Below, one piece after another: positions 36,001 through 50,500 of a stretch of DNA of 64,000 nt. This DNA is from Haliclona indistincta (lineage: Eukaryota > Porifera > Demospongiae > Haplosclerida > Chalinidae). The notes under the pieces are model-generated. The model worked only from the letters and a program-made list of their open reading frames with translations. It ran no database searches and had not been told where the DNA came from. The stretch is taken from assembly GCA_964017065.1 (NCBI GenBank), contig OZ024789.1, forward strand, positions 3,723,971 through 3,787,970, in the 5' to 3' direction. Each line of letters opens with the position of its first letter. Within the stretch, counting starts at the first letter, position 1. The translations under genes and the position numbers were made by a program.

Positions 36001-37100
36001 TTACTATACACAAGTCCCAGGGATTGTCCCTGGACCATGCCATTATTGATCTGTCGGATAAAGTTTTTTGTGCTGCAATGGCTTATGTTGCTTTGTCTAG
36101 AGTAAGATCACTCACGGGCTTGCATCTCCTCTCATTTGATCCAAAGTCCATTATAGTCAGTAATCGATCTTTAGAGGAGTATAATCGTCTACGTAAAATG
36201 TATAGACCTGATCTTCCTCTGTACACCATTCCTGTTCAACAGGCTTCTAAACGTAAGCTTGTTGGAAAACCTGATACTGACCAAGTAGATACTGTGGTTG
36301 TTCCCAGTAAGAAAATAAAATGCTCACAAACCACTACCAAGCAACAAACAATACCTGTTAGCACCCTGGGCATTCATCGAAAACGAACTAGCACTGCCCC
36401 TGTTCAAACTGCTAAACCAGCCAAAAGAGCTTGTAATAGTAGTGCTCCTAAAAAGCAACTTCATACTGCACAAAATGATGATTGCTTAATTACAGGGTCA
36501 TTTGATCCAGCACGTACACAAAGATGGCCGTACTACTACTATCCTGTAGACTTAGAATGGCAAAAAACTGCTTGCGCTACTCTTGGTCTAGAACACCATC
36601 ATCCACCACCCAGACACAGAGGTGGTGGAGCTAATGTACCGCTTACTCCACCTGATCACAACCATACTAAAGACATAGATGGTGATGGGAACTGTATGTT
36701 CCGTTCCTTTTCATATGTGATCACTGGTTCACAAGCTCAGCACATGGCAGTACGCCAAGCTATATTAGATCATATGGTAGCAATCTCCCATCTGTTGTAT
36801 GCTCACCAGTATGATCTGTTTGCAGGTTACTCAAGTGTACAACAGTACATAGAGGACACTAAAATGAATCAGAATGAGACTTGGGGCTCTGACATTGAGA
36901 TAATAACCTTATCTCATCTCATCAACACTTGCATTTTTACCTACAGTACACAAGATCAAAATTGGTACAGGTTTAGTCCACATTCTGTTGATAGAACCTT
37001 GCCTGATGACATAACACAAAGGGCAATGTATTTGAGATATCTCCCTGGGCATTATGATGTTGTCCTTAGAACATTATCTGTTTAATCACTGGACATGAAA
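30006..37100 (+). mobile_element. autonomous Helitron (approximate ends)
   Basis: The coding region at 30666-37085 encodes the Helitron Rep/helicase. The left limit is placed at 'tgtagggatgaacgag', because the same motif followed by 'aagatggcggctac' starts another repeat at 41915; a 10-bp-stem hairpin (29977-30000) precedes it. The right end could not be located, since no obvious hairpin-CTRR terminus was found after the stop. Bases 30050-30660 are probably 5' leader. Ends are uncertain, the identity is firm. Confidence 0.7.
30666..37085 (+). CDS. Helitron RepHel protein with OTU domain
   Basis: Single uninterrupted frame of about 2,139 residues from ATG at 30666; the frame is open another 46 codons upstream. 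The N-terminus is Lys-rich with ~15-residue repeats (KL.SKQAY.RNPA). A cysteine-rich zinc-finger region follows (CCSCQCLF, CSYCKP). The rolling-circle Rep domain has the HUH motif 'GAPHYHVLLW' (~residue 954) and the two-tyrosine motif 'YVSGYVTKAE'. The PIF1-family helicase has Walker A 'GVAGTGKS' (~1412), Walker B 'FIIDEISMV', 'THKSQGLSL'-type motif V (here IHKSQG) and 'YVALSRVRS'. At the C-terminus an OTU cysteine protease shows 'DGDGNCMFRSF' (~2004) and a catalytic-His segment 'PGHYDVVL'. Helitrons transpose by rolling circle. OTU domains are known in some Helitrons/Helentrons and cleave ubiquitin chains; its job here is unknown. No disabling mutation was seen. Confidence 0.9.
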   Translation: MPSKTRRKHTYDKQRYGENRDKILAGRKEAYDTNSESKKVASKIASKKAYNKNPAAKKLVSKQAYERNPAYNKLASKQAYGRNPAHKKLSSKQAYLKDSTAKKVAALSRYHSKSDKIKAQRRAKYQNSSHQKKVSSRVWYLKNTKVKTQACMAYYAKHKEIISHTRRNKYYLSPPKSSVKEMYINELIRELLANRKARTEVMKAFKEQPIAKRLARISYRVACRIAARRLVHEALKKRKEYAAELIKSAKSINAKSMKSRDDFGEGIHCKRSCDPYFYEASYVKDDDDSDVPDRIDPSNQPRDEMPCTSDCKPITDDEVNAIVRLKNAFTLPMHELRQALQSCDDCPNERQMMGHSLACHQTGSMCNSELRILRAASAHHKVLRTFMRRVYRAKASHESLAGIDRALGEGDFKHLLCATKKSFDELLTTNDFVGEEGSSINNSFFRVLNLETTLQLQHSLVISQLEKEWNDDAENVCCSCQCLFQRKSVTKANFSKHFDSDIGSELVDYILKHTPPGEDETLYMCSYCKPKIKADVLPPRCVLNGLETIPIPSELDKLDALSKQFIQLAKCFQTVVRLGTYTCKVPVYNSLKACKGSVFFLPLPFNKTCETLSNVEGSAKSGVASPELYILVNGKPTKANVVWRSLVNIERVKAAIRKLKEIHKLYKSVEADSLDETTQKVIEVANNATTKMLDKATADDIAGYQSYTIRYLDNQIPTVSDIDQYKLVNVTEAPIHSRLKDLDVMCFPVLYPNGQFGENHPRNKEITLSFSEFVKQRLHNKDSRFRKDASYVFYLLNQKTLREVGNGVYNVLHSSRGVAMSVKQLLAKVEASDERLEASLFTMLQSVRGSKQYWWQRKSDLKCMVRNWGSPTLFLTFSCAEYEWSDMARYLRKVNNVSPSYDMGRLCTEDPISVSRKFSEKFHAFFRIVICKGQILGEVEHFYWKKEYQARGAPHYHVLLWIKDAPVIGCDDSAVVLKWIQERVTCHIPDKKTSPELHELVTRYQMHKCSAYCKRRRKVGSTFITYCKFGFPRPACETGIVHSVEDSLKTRKKIYELPRTESEVRVNDYNPLILLLWKANIDIQFVSESSLALAHYVSGYVTKAERSNMQDIWREIQDSKSIYSKLYKFGMKALSSRECGLYEAADLLLGDHLTEKSEAIQFVNVSMPHKRNRRLKSHAALTELSKSDPDSEDLFESNLVDTYYPNRPNKLEDVCLYDIVANYSWYHTIVKGVKQTEFKRRGKPVLPNHKLYDLRNENQKEDYYYSLIMLFVPFRNESELLLEDETAEEAFNRHFPDTGEHRCLTHHTRLQQMLECNRSVKLINEARQSDCPEQKVDNEPQLICEAVAAMQDAVSMVTKCEDTLSLSDRTNMLNADQRRIFDKVKEHMIHLQQHETNDCSCDLPPLCMFVTGVAGTGKSFLIETIKAFVAQLWPSADCSCAITAPTGLAAFNVGGMTIHRLFQLPVQHGGRSAVHWSLPKAAHKVMKTALRNVKLFIIDEISMVSSLNLAYIHLRLNELYGGVDYFGARNMIVFGDLLQLEPVGGQPVFSPVPDTVVKYRIGCATSPNIWEETVVYDELTINERQKGDKDYATLLNGIRIGEVTSSTISTLQSRVFTCSLTEKIAELQEQGIMVVTFFPTRKQCDELNNKMLKSLPGKSFELECTDDVDETVSKLKWTKTADKQLHKLNHDCNMTGGLQSVLVLAIGARVMLRRNVDTKKGLVNGSLGTVTAITKQFVTVQFDHLTSPYQVERVKSRFVVMKNYYVRREQFPLILAYAVTIHKSQGLSLDHAIIDLSDKVFCAAMAYVALSRVRSLTGLHLLSFDPKSIIVSNRSLEEYNRLRKMYRPDLPLYTIPVQQASKRKLVGKPDTDQVDTVVVPSKKIKCSQTTTKQQTIPVSTLGIHRKRTSTAPVQTAKPAKRACNSSAPKKQLHTAQNDDCLITGSFDPARTQRWPYYYYPVDLEWQKTACATLGLEHHHPPPRHRGGGANVPLTPPDHNHTKDIDGDGNCMFRSFSYVITGSQAQHMAVRQAILDHMVAISHLLYAHQYDLFAGYSSVQQYIEDTKMNQNETWGSDIEIITLSHLINTCIFTYSTQDQNWYRFSPHSVDRTLPDDITQRAMYLRYLPGHYDVVLRTLSV

Positions 37101-37832
37101 GTAAGAACATTGTTTGTGTGCTTCGATTGATGCAATACAATGGCTTTAGTCATGTCTAAAATTAATAGATCACTGTGTAATCTGTCATCATAGTGTGTGC
37201 TTGCCTTAGACAAGTTATGTGCTCTAAATAGAGCGCTATTGCCCATGTGGTGTTGTGACTGCTGTAATACAATGAGCTTAGCCATTTTATGTGCTTTAAT
37301 ACAGAGCACTATTGCCGTGTCGTCATGGTGTCTGCTGATACTAGCGTTGAGTGAAATCACATGTCCGCAGGTGTTGTAATCTTTACTGATTTTGAGATAA
37401 TAACTCTGCTCTTGCTCTGATACATCGTATTCACTTGACCTCATGTCTACCAACACATGTATGGTATTGACACAGTGTTGAGTCTACTGAGGTATTATGT
37501 AGCAATGACGCAGATGTTAGTAATCAATTCTTTATTGATCTCAATACTTCTGACATGTGGTGGTATACTTGATGTTGGTAATGGCAACCTATGATCACCT
37601 ACTAAGTGTGTTTACATAAGGCAGTCTACTATACATACATGTGGTCAATTTCAATTTTACTGTCTGCAAGTACCCCAGACCTAGTATTATGCCCATACAA
37701 TTGTGAGCTTAGCACATGGTAATAGTGTTGATGACAAAAAAATTGCATAAACACAAGTACTCCTGATATGGATAAGTGAATGTCTACTGTATGGACGTAC
37801 TCTGTGTTTACTTTGCATTTTCTCCCCCACAG

Positions 37833-38121
37833 AATGTATGTGCGAGGTCTACCCAAACACTCAATTTTTTTCCACTCTGTGAGACTGCACCTTGTCGTTG
37901 GTAGAGTGGCTGAGTATCCATTGTGGCTGGTTAAAATTTCTAATGCCATATTTGGGGAAACCAAGACAGTCTCTGTATATTGTCGAAGATCAACCAAAGG
38001 TAGGCTACTTTTTGTGCTTAACAATTTTTTTCACATTTTTATTTTTGTAGGTGATGATGATACCAATGACATTGTTCAACCAATAGCTATACGAAACATG
38101 TTCAAAATAAAGTATTATTAA
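37833..38121 (+). CDS. two short terminal exons of an unidentified gene
   Basis: A possible exon at 37833-37999 has acceptor ccccacag and donor AAAG|gtaggc. A second (38051-38121) has acceptor tttgtag and ends in TAA just after an AATAAA. They join in frame (the 51-base intron is a multiple of three, so it could also be retained). The peptide includes 'VVGRVAEYPLWLVKI', faintly like a PWWP/chromo-type β-strand, and ends '..IRNMFKIKYY'. Upstream exons are not visible. It may belong to the Helitron's 3' part or to a host gene cut by it. Bases 37086-37832 otherwise show nothing. Confidence 0.35.
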
Positions 38122-38192
38122 GAAACTTTTTATTAAAATTTTTGACGATTATTATAAATTTTTATGAATAAAATTAAGAAAAATGGATACAA

Positions 38193-38799
38193 ACAAGAAA
38201 TAAAAAGATTTCTAACGAAATCAAAAGGATGTAGGGATGGTAGATTAGCAATGAAGAAATCTGTCACTGGTCCACAATGTAAACAAACAAGGAACTACCC
38301 TGGAATGGTAAGACGATTGACTTGCTAACAGACCATAGATCCCTACATCAGTGGCTGCACATAAGGATTGGATCTAGAGTGAACTAATGTTACCTATGAT
38401 GCTGTTATTGATCCAATTATTAGTGTTGTTATCAGATCAGGGCTTCAAATTAGCACTAGCCAGCTAGCCCAGGTCTAGTAAAATATAGCTTGGTCTAGTA
38501 AAATATACAGGTTGGTAGCCCAGCTGGCTATATTTATACACTTACTGCAGAATTTGACTGGAACAAGTTGATTAATGCTTAAAATTAGCTTAATCTAAGT
38601 TAAACCCCATTACTCTAGATCCAATCCTTATGTGCAGCCACTGATGTAGGGATCTATGGTCTGTTAGCAAGTCAATCGTCTTACCATTCCAGGGTAGTTC
38701 CTTGTTTGTTTACATTGTGGACCAGTGACAGATTTCTTCATTGCTAATCTACCATCCCTACATCCTTTTGATTTCGTTAGAAATCTTTTTATTTCTTGT
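38193..38799. repeat. perfect 188-bp inverted repeat (foldback)
   Basis: Arms 38193-38380 and 38612-38799 are exact reverse complements as far as I can read, around a 231-base spacer. Each arm contains a 118-bp segment bounded by tgtagggat / atccctaca (38230-38347 and its mirror). It ends 75 bases before the first visible p38 exon. Confidence 0.9.
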
Positions 38800-38874
38800 A
38801 GTCACAACACTCCACAGTTTAATGCTTTATGCTATAAATCCTTCACTTTCAGATCTGGTTTTTTCTTGTTACAG

Positions 38875-43086
<4,212 letters not shown>

Positions 43087-43992
43087 GTATGTTAAAATTT
43101 ACTCTCTCTTTAGTCTAGTCTCGTCCCCAGACCACACCCCCTTCCGCTTTGCTTGGTAGAGGGTCTGGTTAAATGAAGGCAAATTCCTGGTTCCGTGATG
43201 TTTCATTCTCAGAATTGTGAAATACCAATCAGATTGCAGTATTTCCCAAAATTCACATGACCTGCACGCAACGACCGGTCGACCACTTGCATTGATTATG
43301 GCTTACCCAAGCAATGCTATCATGAAATCGTCATCGAAGAGTGCCGAACAGCTTGGATATTCGTGTTTGTCGGCTGAGCAGGCAAGAAGTCGTGGTCAAC
43401 TTTGTAGCGGGGTGAGACGTGTTTGTTTCTCTTCCCACAGGCGCTGGGAAGGCTCTTTGCTTCCTAGTCCTACCAAGTATCTTCAACTTGGCAATGCTTC
43501 GTAACAGCATAGTTATAGTGGCGTGTCTATTGAAGAGGTTGATAGAAGACCAGGTAACTAGCCTCGTCCCCAGGCTCTGAGCCTGGGGACGAGGCTAGCT
43601 AAATATTGTGCACATGATTTCGTGCGTGACAATTACGTCATTGAACCAGGAATTTGCCTTCATTTAAGGTGGCGGGATACCAGAATTAATGATATTCATG
43701 ACTTTAGCAAATAGCTTTATTTTCTAGCGATGGGTATTTGTACAGACGGACTTGCAGAGTGCAGTTAGCTTGCCTACCGATAGTCTTCGACCATACCAAG
43801 TTTCAGCCGCGCAGCGTTAGCCATAGTGGAAAGACGAGCCCGCCCGGTGGCGACCAAGAACAAACGGTTGGGGAGATTTTTCTTAAGTTGTGTGAACCGT
43901 AGGAAGCTAAAACTGCTCCAGCAAGCTCTCCTGCAATCATCTGTGCAGAATCTGTCGCATGAATTTCGCCGAGCGATGCTCGTACGCTATTT
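43087..43992. other. inter-exon region, no coding exon recognised
   Basis: Between the last visible p38 exon and the gap. The 95-codon frame (43217-43504) and the frame at 43826 have no known motif. The upstream SLC25A3 exons and the final p38 exon should lie near here or in the gap, but I cannot see them. Confidence 0.4.
43558..43598. repeat. 41-base near-perfect palindrome
   Basis: 20-bp arms (ctagcctcgtccccaggctc and its complement) with a one-base centre. The 'ctcgtcccca' core also occurs near 43123 and an allied form near 51855, so it is probably a MITE end. Confidence 0.7.
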
Positions 43993-44192
43993 NNNNNNNN
44001 NNNNNNNNNNNNNNNNNNNNNNNNNNNNNNNNNNNNNNNNNNNNNNNNNNNNNNNNNNNNNNNNNNNNNNNNNNNNNNNNNNNNNNNNNNNNNNNNNNNN
44101 NNNNNNNNNNNNNNNNNNNNNNNNNNNNNNNNNNNNNNNNNNNNNNNNNNNNNNNNNNNNNNNNNNNNNNNNNNNNNNNNNNNNNNNNNNNN
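43993..44192. other. assembly gap (200 N)
   Basis: Exactly 200 N next to a tandem repeat, so the gap is probably caused by collapse or truncation of that repeat. Confidence 1.
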
Positions 44193-44411
44193 CCTGGGAG
44201 GTGTAAAACAATTATGTCCTGGGTGAGGTAAAAAATTATGTCCTGGGTAAGGTAAAAAAATTATGTCCCGGGTGAGGTAAAAAATTATGTCCTGGGTGAG
44301 GTAAAAAATTATGTCCTGGGTAAGGTAAAAAAATTATGTCCCGGGTGAGGTAAAAAATTATGTCCTGGGAGAAGGTAAAAAAAATTATGTCCTGGGAGAG
44401 GTAAAAAATTA
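44193..44411. repeat. minisatellite, unit ~25 bp
   Basis: About eight copies of 'aaaattatgtcctgggtgagg' with variable A-tract length, starting at the gap edge. It is in the intron before the first visible SLC25A3 exon. Confidence 0.9.
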
Positions 44412-44530
44412 TGACTTGCTTCTATTGACACACATTCTTAACTACAACTGTCTACGAGGTTTAGCAGTTCATTAAGTTTTTTCAAACAGAACCTATTAAT
44501 TTTTTGATAAAATTCACTTTCCCTTTCCAG

Positions 44531-47500
44531 GAGAAGTCATATTTGTACAGGACGTCGCTGTATCTTGCTGCCAGCGCTAGTGCTGAGTTCTTTGCAGACA
44601 TTGCTCTAGCTCCCATGGAGGCTGTCAAGGTGCGTATCCAGACACAACCAGGCTGGGCCAACAACCTGCGTGAGGGCATACCCAAGCTATGGAGAAGCGA
44701 AGGAATCTCAGGGTATGTTATACTTAGCTCTGTACATCTTTGTAAATAAAATTATTCTTCAAGTTTTGTAGCGTCCAGGCACTATCTGTTGCTTTTTTCT
44801 ATGTAAAACTTCAGTCTTGTGAATTCATTTTTGACTGTTGGTGTCGTGAGATTTCCATTTTTACCTCTCAGGTTCTACAAGGGTCTTCCTCCTCTCTGGA
44901 TGAGGCAGATTCCATACACAATGATGAAGTTTGCTGCATTCGAGAGATGCGTAGAATTCTTCTACAAATACGTCATACCAGTACCACGGTAAGCAGATCA
45001 GAGTCAGAATCCCATTCTCAGTTTGGGTTCCTGTCTAAGTGCATGTCAAATGAGCAAAATACCATATAGCGCATTATTTTACAGGAGGAAATATTGCTAG
45101 CTTTTACCAAAATCTGCCTTTCGTATTGTAATAATACGTGATCAAAATTTTGACTCTACAAAAATTTACTACTGTATAGTGGGTAATTTTGGAGGGTCAA
45201 GATTTTGGTGAATGACTCAGATTAATTTTGTGTTTTGGTGAATTTAATTTTGCCGCTGAGCCGTATTATTTTAGAAAATATTATTTGGGACGATTAACCA
45301 AATTCACCAAAAATTTTCTATTGCCCTAAATTACCTAGTATTCGGTATTGTGTGTGTATCTTCTCGAAACTAAAAACGCTCGACATGGAGATACCGTAGA
45401 GGGACAGAACAGAACAGATTATTATTATTGAACAGCACAATATATACATGAAAATGACGTCATAGAAAATGATGTCAACATACCGGCGGGGTAAAACCAA
45501 TGGTTTTAAATATATAGTTACTATATGATAGTGATAAGAGTCTAAAAAATAGTGAATTCTGTTCAATTGTCTACTGATAGAGGTATGATCTTGACTGAGG
45601 GTCTAGTGTAAGTTCCTGTAGCTGTTTTGACGTCCACCACTCGAACAACACCATCACGTCCTGGATAGACAGCTATGATCTTGGCTATCGGCCATCGAGT
45701 GGGCGTTGAATTCTTTTCTTGTACAATAACCACATCTCCCACAGCGAGATTTGAATTCTTAGTTTGCCACTTAGTCATTCTCTGTAAATTGGTAATGTAT
45801 TCTGTTGACCATCGGTTCCAAAAATGTCTTATCAGAGTTTGGCATAGGTGCCATCGCTTGAGCGGGTTGACTTGAAGTGAAACATCTTGACAGTCGGGTA
45901 GTGCTTCCAGAGGACGCCCGATCAAGAAATGTCCCGGAGTGAGCACTTCGAAATTAGCGTCTTCGCTAGTAGGAAGGGGAGTGAGTGGTCTGCTGTTAAG
46001 ACATGCCTCGATTTGCGTCAAAGTGGTTGTCATCTCTTCAAACGTGAGTTTTGTATCTCCCATTATTCGATATAGATGTCGTTTGAAGCTTTTGACAGCG
46101 GCTTTCCATAAACCGCCAAAATGTGGCGCATGCTCGGGAATAAAATCCCATGTAATGGATTGATCAGAACAGAAGCGGGAAATAACTTCAGTTGTTTTCT
46201 TCTCCTTGAGGAATGTATATAATTCATTGAGCTGCCGTGCTGCTCCTATGAAGTTAGTCCCATGATCACTCCAGATATTTGTTGGTTTACCTCTTCTGGC
46301 TACAAAGCGGCGCAAACAAGCTATGAATGCTTCTGTCGTGAGATCGGAAATCAGTTCTAGATGAACAGCCTTTGTAGATAAAGATACAAATACACATACA
46401 TATGCTTTCTTTAGAGTAGGTTTACGAACATAACCAAACTTGATGAGTAATGGCCCAGCATAGTCAACTCCTACGTGACTGAAAACGATATCAGGAGTGA
46501 TGCGTTCGGCAGGAAGTTGACCCATCAAAGGTGGTGGATGAACTCGAGCTGTTTGCCGCTTGCATATGACGCAACTGCGTGTGATGAACCGAACGACTCT
46601 GCGTCCTCCTAGAAAGTGGAAACGACGCCTTAGTGATGCATTCATGAGTAGCGGTCCAGCATGAAGTAGTCGCAGATGTTCTGCACTAACAATCAGCTTT
46701 GAGATGATATGCTTTCCATGGAGGATGACAGGATGTTGTTTGCTGTAGTTTTGGTTAGAGTTTTGCTGACGACCACCAACGCGAATAATACCTGCTTGGT
46801 CAATGAAGGGGTGTAAGGATCGTAATGAGCTCGATTTGGAAACTGGCTTGTTTTGACTGAGCAGATTGATCTCCTTTGAGAAATGATCTCGTTGAGATAT
46901 TACAATCCAGTAGTTTTGAGCTTGTTCCAATTCCCTTGCAGTCAGAGGACCAGTAGTTCTGTCATTAGCAGCTGTTTGGCAATTCTTGACGAATCGTCTA
47001 ATCCAAGCTGTAATTCTCTTGAGTTGTGTATAGCTCGAGTACTGATCCATAGGAATGACAGTAGATGGAACAGTCTGAAGAACAGCAGTGTGAGCACAGA
47101 TTTCATCAGCTTCTTCAGGCTCTCTTAGTAAAAACCTCTGAATGTACAAGATCAGTAACTATTAATCGAAATTCATCGGTATTCGAATTCCATTCAACAC
47201 CCAGTGTCTTTGTATATGCTTCTGAATCGATGATTGTATGGGTGTGCTGAACATCTCTGAGTTTATGATCTATGTTTTCTAGTACAGCAGTCTCGCTAGA
47301 ATTCCATTTCCGGAGGAGGAATCCACCTGCGTCAAAGAGCATTTGCAACTGATTGTGTAGCTCTATAGCTTGTTCTACGGAATCTGCACCAGTTAGACCA
47401 TCGTCTACGTAGAACGAACTGTGTACTGCTTCTGCAGCTTGAGGGAACTGCGAAGCATGATTTATAGCATTTTGTTTGATACACATATTAGCAATAAATG

Positions 47501-50500
47501 CTGAAGAAGACACGCCAAACGTCACACGAGTCATGCGATAGTCTTTTAGATTATCATTAGGAGAAGTTCTCCATACGAATCGATGCATATCACGATCTGA
47601 CCCAGGTAGAGCTACTGCCCGATACATACGACTAACATCTGCGATAAGAGCAACTCTGTGTTGACGAAAGCGCAATAAAACATCGACCAGCGATGCATGA
47701 ACAGTAGGACCCACCAATAGGGTATCATTCAATGACACTCCAGTAGAACTCTTGGCTGAAGCGTCAAATACAGCTCTAATTTTAGTCGTGGAATTTGACT
47801 CTTTTCGTACAGCGTGCATAGGCATGTAAAAACAAGACTGAGGAGGCTTCAACATATCAGCATCAGGTACTAACTCGGCATGCCCTTTCTGGAAGTATTC
47901 TTCAATGACTGGCTGAAACTCTGAGAACAAGTTCTTAGAGTGTAATGAGCGTTCGAAAGAAATAAATCGCTTAATAGCCTGAGATCGAGATTCGCCCAGC
48001 GGTTTAACATTTTGTTTCCGAGGCAACGGGACAACAAACTTTCCTGATTCATCACGATAATGCTTTGTTTGAAAATGATTTACAGCAACTTTCTCATCTG
48101 GGGATAACAAAACAGTATGTGGGACACTCTCTAATTCCCAGAATTTGCGCAACAGATCATCAGAGAGTACATGAACATGACAACTGACAGCATGAGTGAA
48201 CAAAGGCTTCCCGTAGTTGCCTGCGACTACCCAACCAAGATGAGTCTCAAAAGCATGTGGTATACCTGTGGATCCGATCCTACGGCCACTGCACATAACC
48301 TCTGTGTACACCTCAACTCCCAGCAATAGATCAATTCTGCTACGAGTACCAAACGTTGGATCAGCAAGGTTAATGTCAGAGAGATGATTCCACTCAGGAT
48401 TAGGAGAGATACTGTTCAACGGCAAATCACAAGTAACCTGAGGGACAATAACAGCAGAGATTTTAAATTCTTTAGTAGGGTCATGTGTTGACGAGATCAG
48501 ACAGCTTGTTGTCGATCGTGCGGACAGAGTGCTGGTGAGACAGGCGACGCCTGAAACACGAATGTTGCGTTCAGACCTTGGTAACTGTAAACTTTGAACA
48601 AGGCGCTCTGATATAAAAGAGGCTGATGAACCAGAGTCTAACAATGCTCTTGATACAATAGTAGAACCATTTGGTGATTTGACATTGACACGACAAGTCA
48701 TTAACAATACATTGGATTGACTACCCATAGTAGCATGATTAGATACATGAACTGGTGTCTGGGACTTGTTCACAGGGTTAGTATTGACAATCTTCTTAAC
48801 ATCGTTTACATGTAGCAGAGTGTGGTGAAGCTTATGACAAATACGACACCTGTTAGGGGATTTACATGCTTTGCTGTAATGACCTGGTCTAAGACAATTG
48901 GTACATAGGTTATTTGTCTTCAACAAACTCATCTTATTCTCATGACCCAAAGCTTTGAAATCAGGGCATGTGTGCAATAGATGGTTTGACTTACAGACAA
49001 CACAAGAGATACCCTCGTTGGGAGTAACGAAAGAGTTGAATGAGCCAATTCTTCTGAAGTCCTTCCTTGGAGGAGGATGTGGCTCAAGGTTTTTCTTGCG
49101 GATGTCTGGGATCACAGTTTCGGCTGCTTGAGCGCGCAGATTGATGAAAGCGAGTAGCTCCTCAAAATGCGGAACATCAGATTGAGATCGACTATGTTGT
49201 TGCCATTCGAACATAGTTGTCGAGTCTAGCTTAATTGAGTTCAAGTAATGATGTGATGAATGAACCTGACGGCTCATGACCCATAGTTCTGAGTGCTCTA
49301 AGATGCTGCGATGCAGTGTCGTGTAACTGTCGTATTTCTTTTCCACTGCCTTCTCTCATACGAGGAATGTCCATGATCTTGCGTACATGCATCTGGTGAA
49401 CAAGACGTGGTCGATCGTATCTTTGTCTGAGACATTCCACGGCTTCTGTATACTGTTCTCCAGACTGTGATAGTCCTTGGATGACACCAGCAGCAGATCC
49501 ATTCTTTACAGCATGTTGTAGATACACGAGTTTTTCAGCATTGCTGAGATGTTTACGTGAGTCAACTGATGTAACAAATTGCTCCCAGAAGCTACTCCAA
49601 CGGAGGATATCACCATCAAAAGTTGGGACATCAAGTTTTGGTAGCTTTACGCCAGAGACATCTGAAGCAGATTCGTGAGGCTTTACATCTTTAGAGTAGA
49701 GTAGTTTGCGGATGTCGAGAGAACAATTGAAGATATCACCATCTACTTCCTTCTGTAGTACGGACAACGTACTAGTCTCATCGATATCGAGGGAGAGAAT
49801 AGTCTGACGGGTGGCTGAGAGTTCTTTCTTGAGCTCTCCTAGCTTCTCCTCTTGTTGTTGTAGCAGGCATGTGTGGTCACTACTCGCAGGAAGTGTGGAG
49901 ATACTTGCGTGAATGGCAGCAATCTCCTTCTTCAAGTACTCGAGACGCTTGGTACCCTGCTTGGATTGTGTGTCTTTTTCGACATTACACGAGGCAGCAA
50001 TCTTGTCGAGTCGAGTGAATAGGTTAGATACTGTGTCTTCATGAGCTTCCAGTATTTCTTGCTCGACTGCGAGAACTTCTTCATTATCCACGAGTTCGAG
50101 AATAGAATCGTGGTGCAGCTTGAATTCGTCGGTGAGCGTCTGTAAGCGTACAATGATACGATGAACTTCGTCGATAGTTACAGCTGTATGCTTGGAACTC
50201 TCAAGACTGTTCACACGAGTGTTCAAACGAGTGACCAGACCTTTTACAGAACCTCTCTTCCTACGGTAGACAGCAGCCATGACGATCGAGCGCAGGGAAC
50301 AGCACGTGTTCTTGAGCAGACACAACGGTAGCGTGGTAGCGATACTGCTAGAGAGACAGTATCCGGCTCGGTGGACCAGAAATGTGTGTGTATCTTCTCG
50401 AAAACTAAAACGCTCGACATGGAGATACCGTAGAGGGACAGAACAGAACAGATTATTATTATTGAACAGCACAATATATATACATGAAAATGACGTCATA

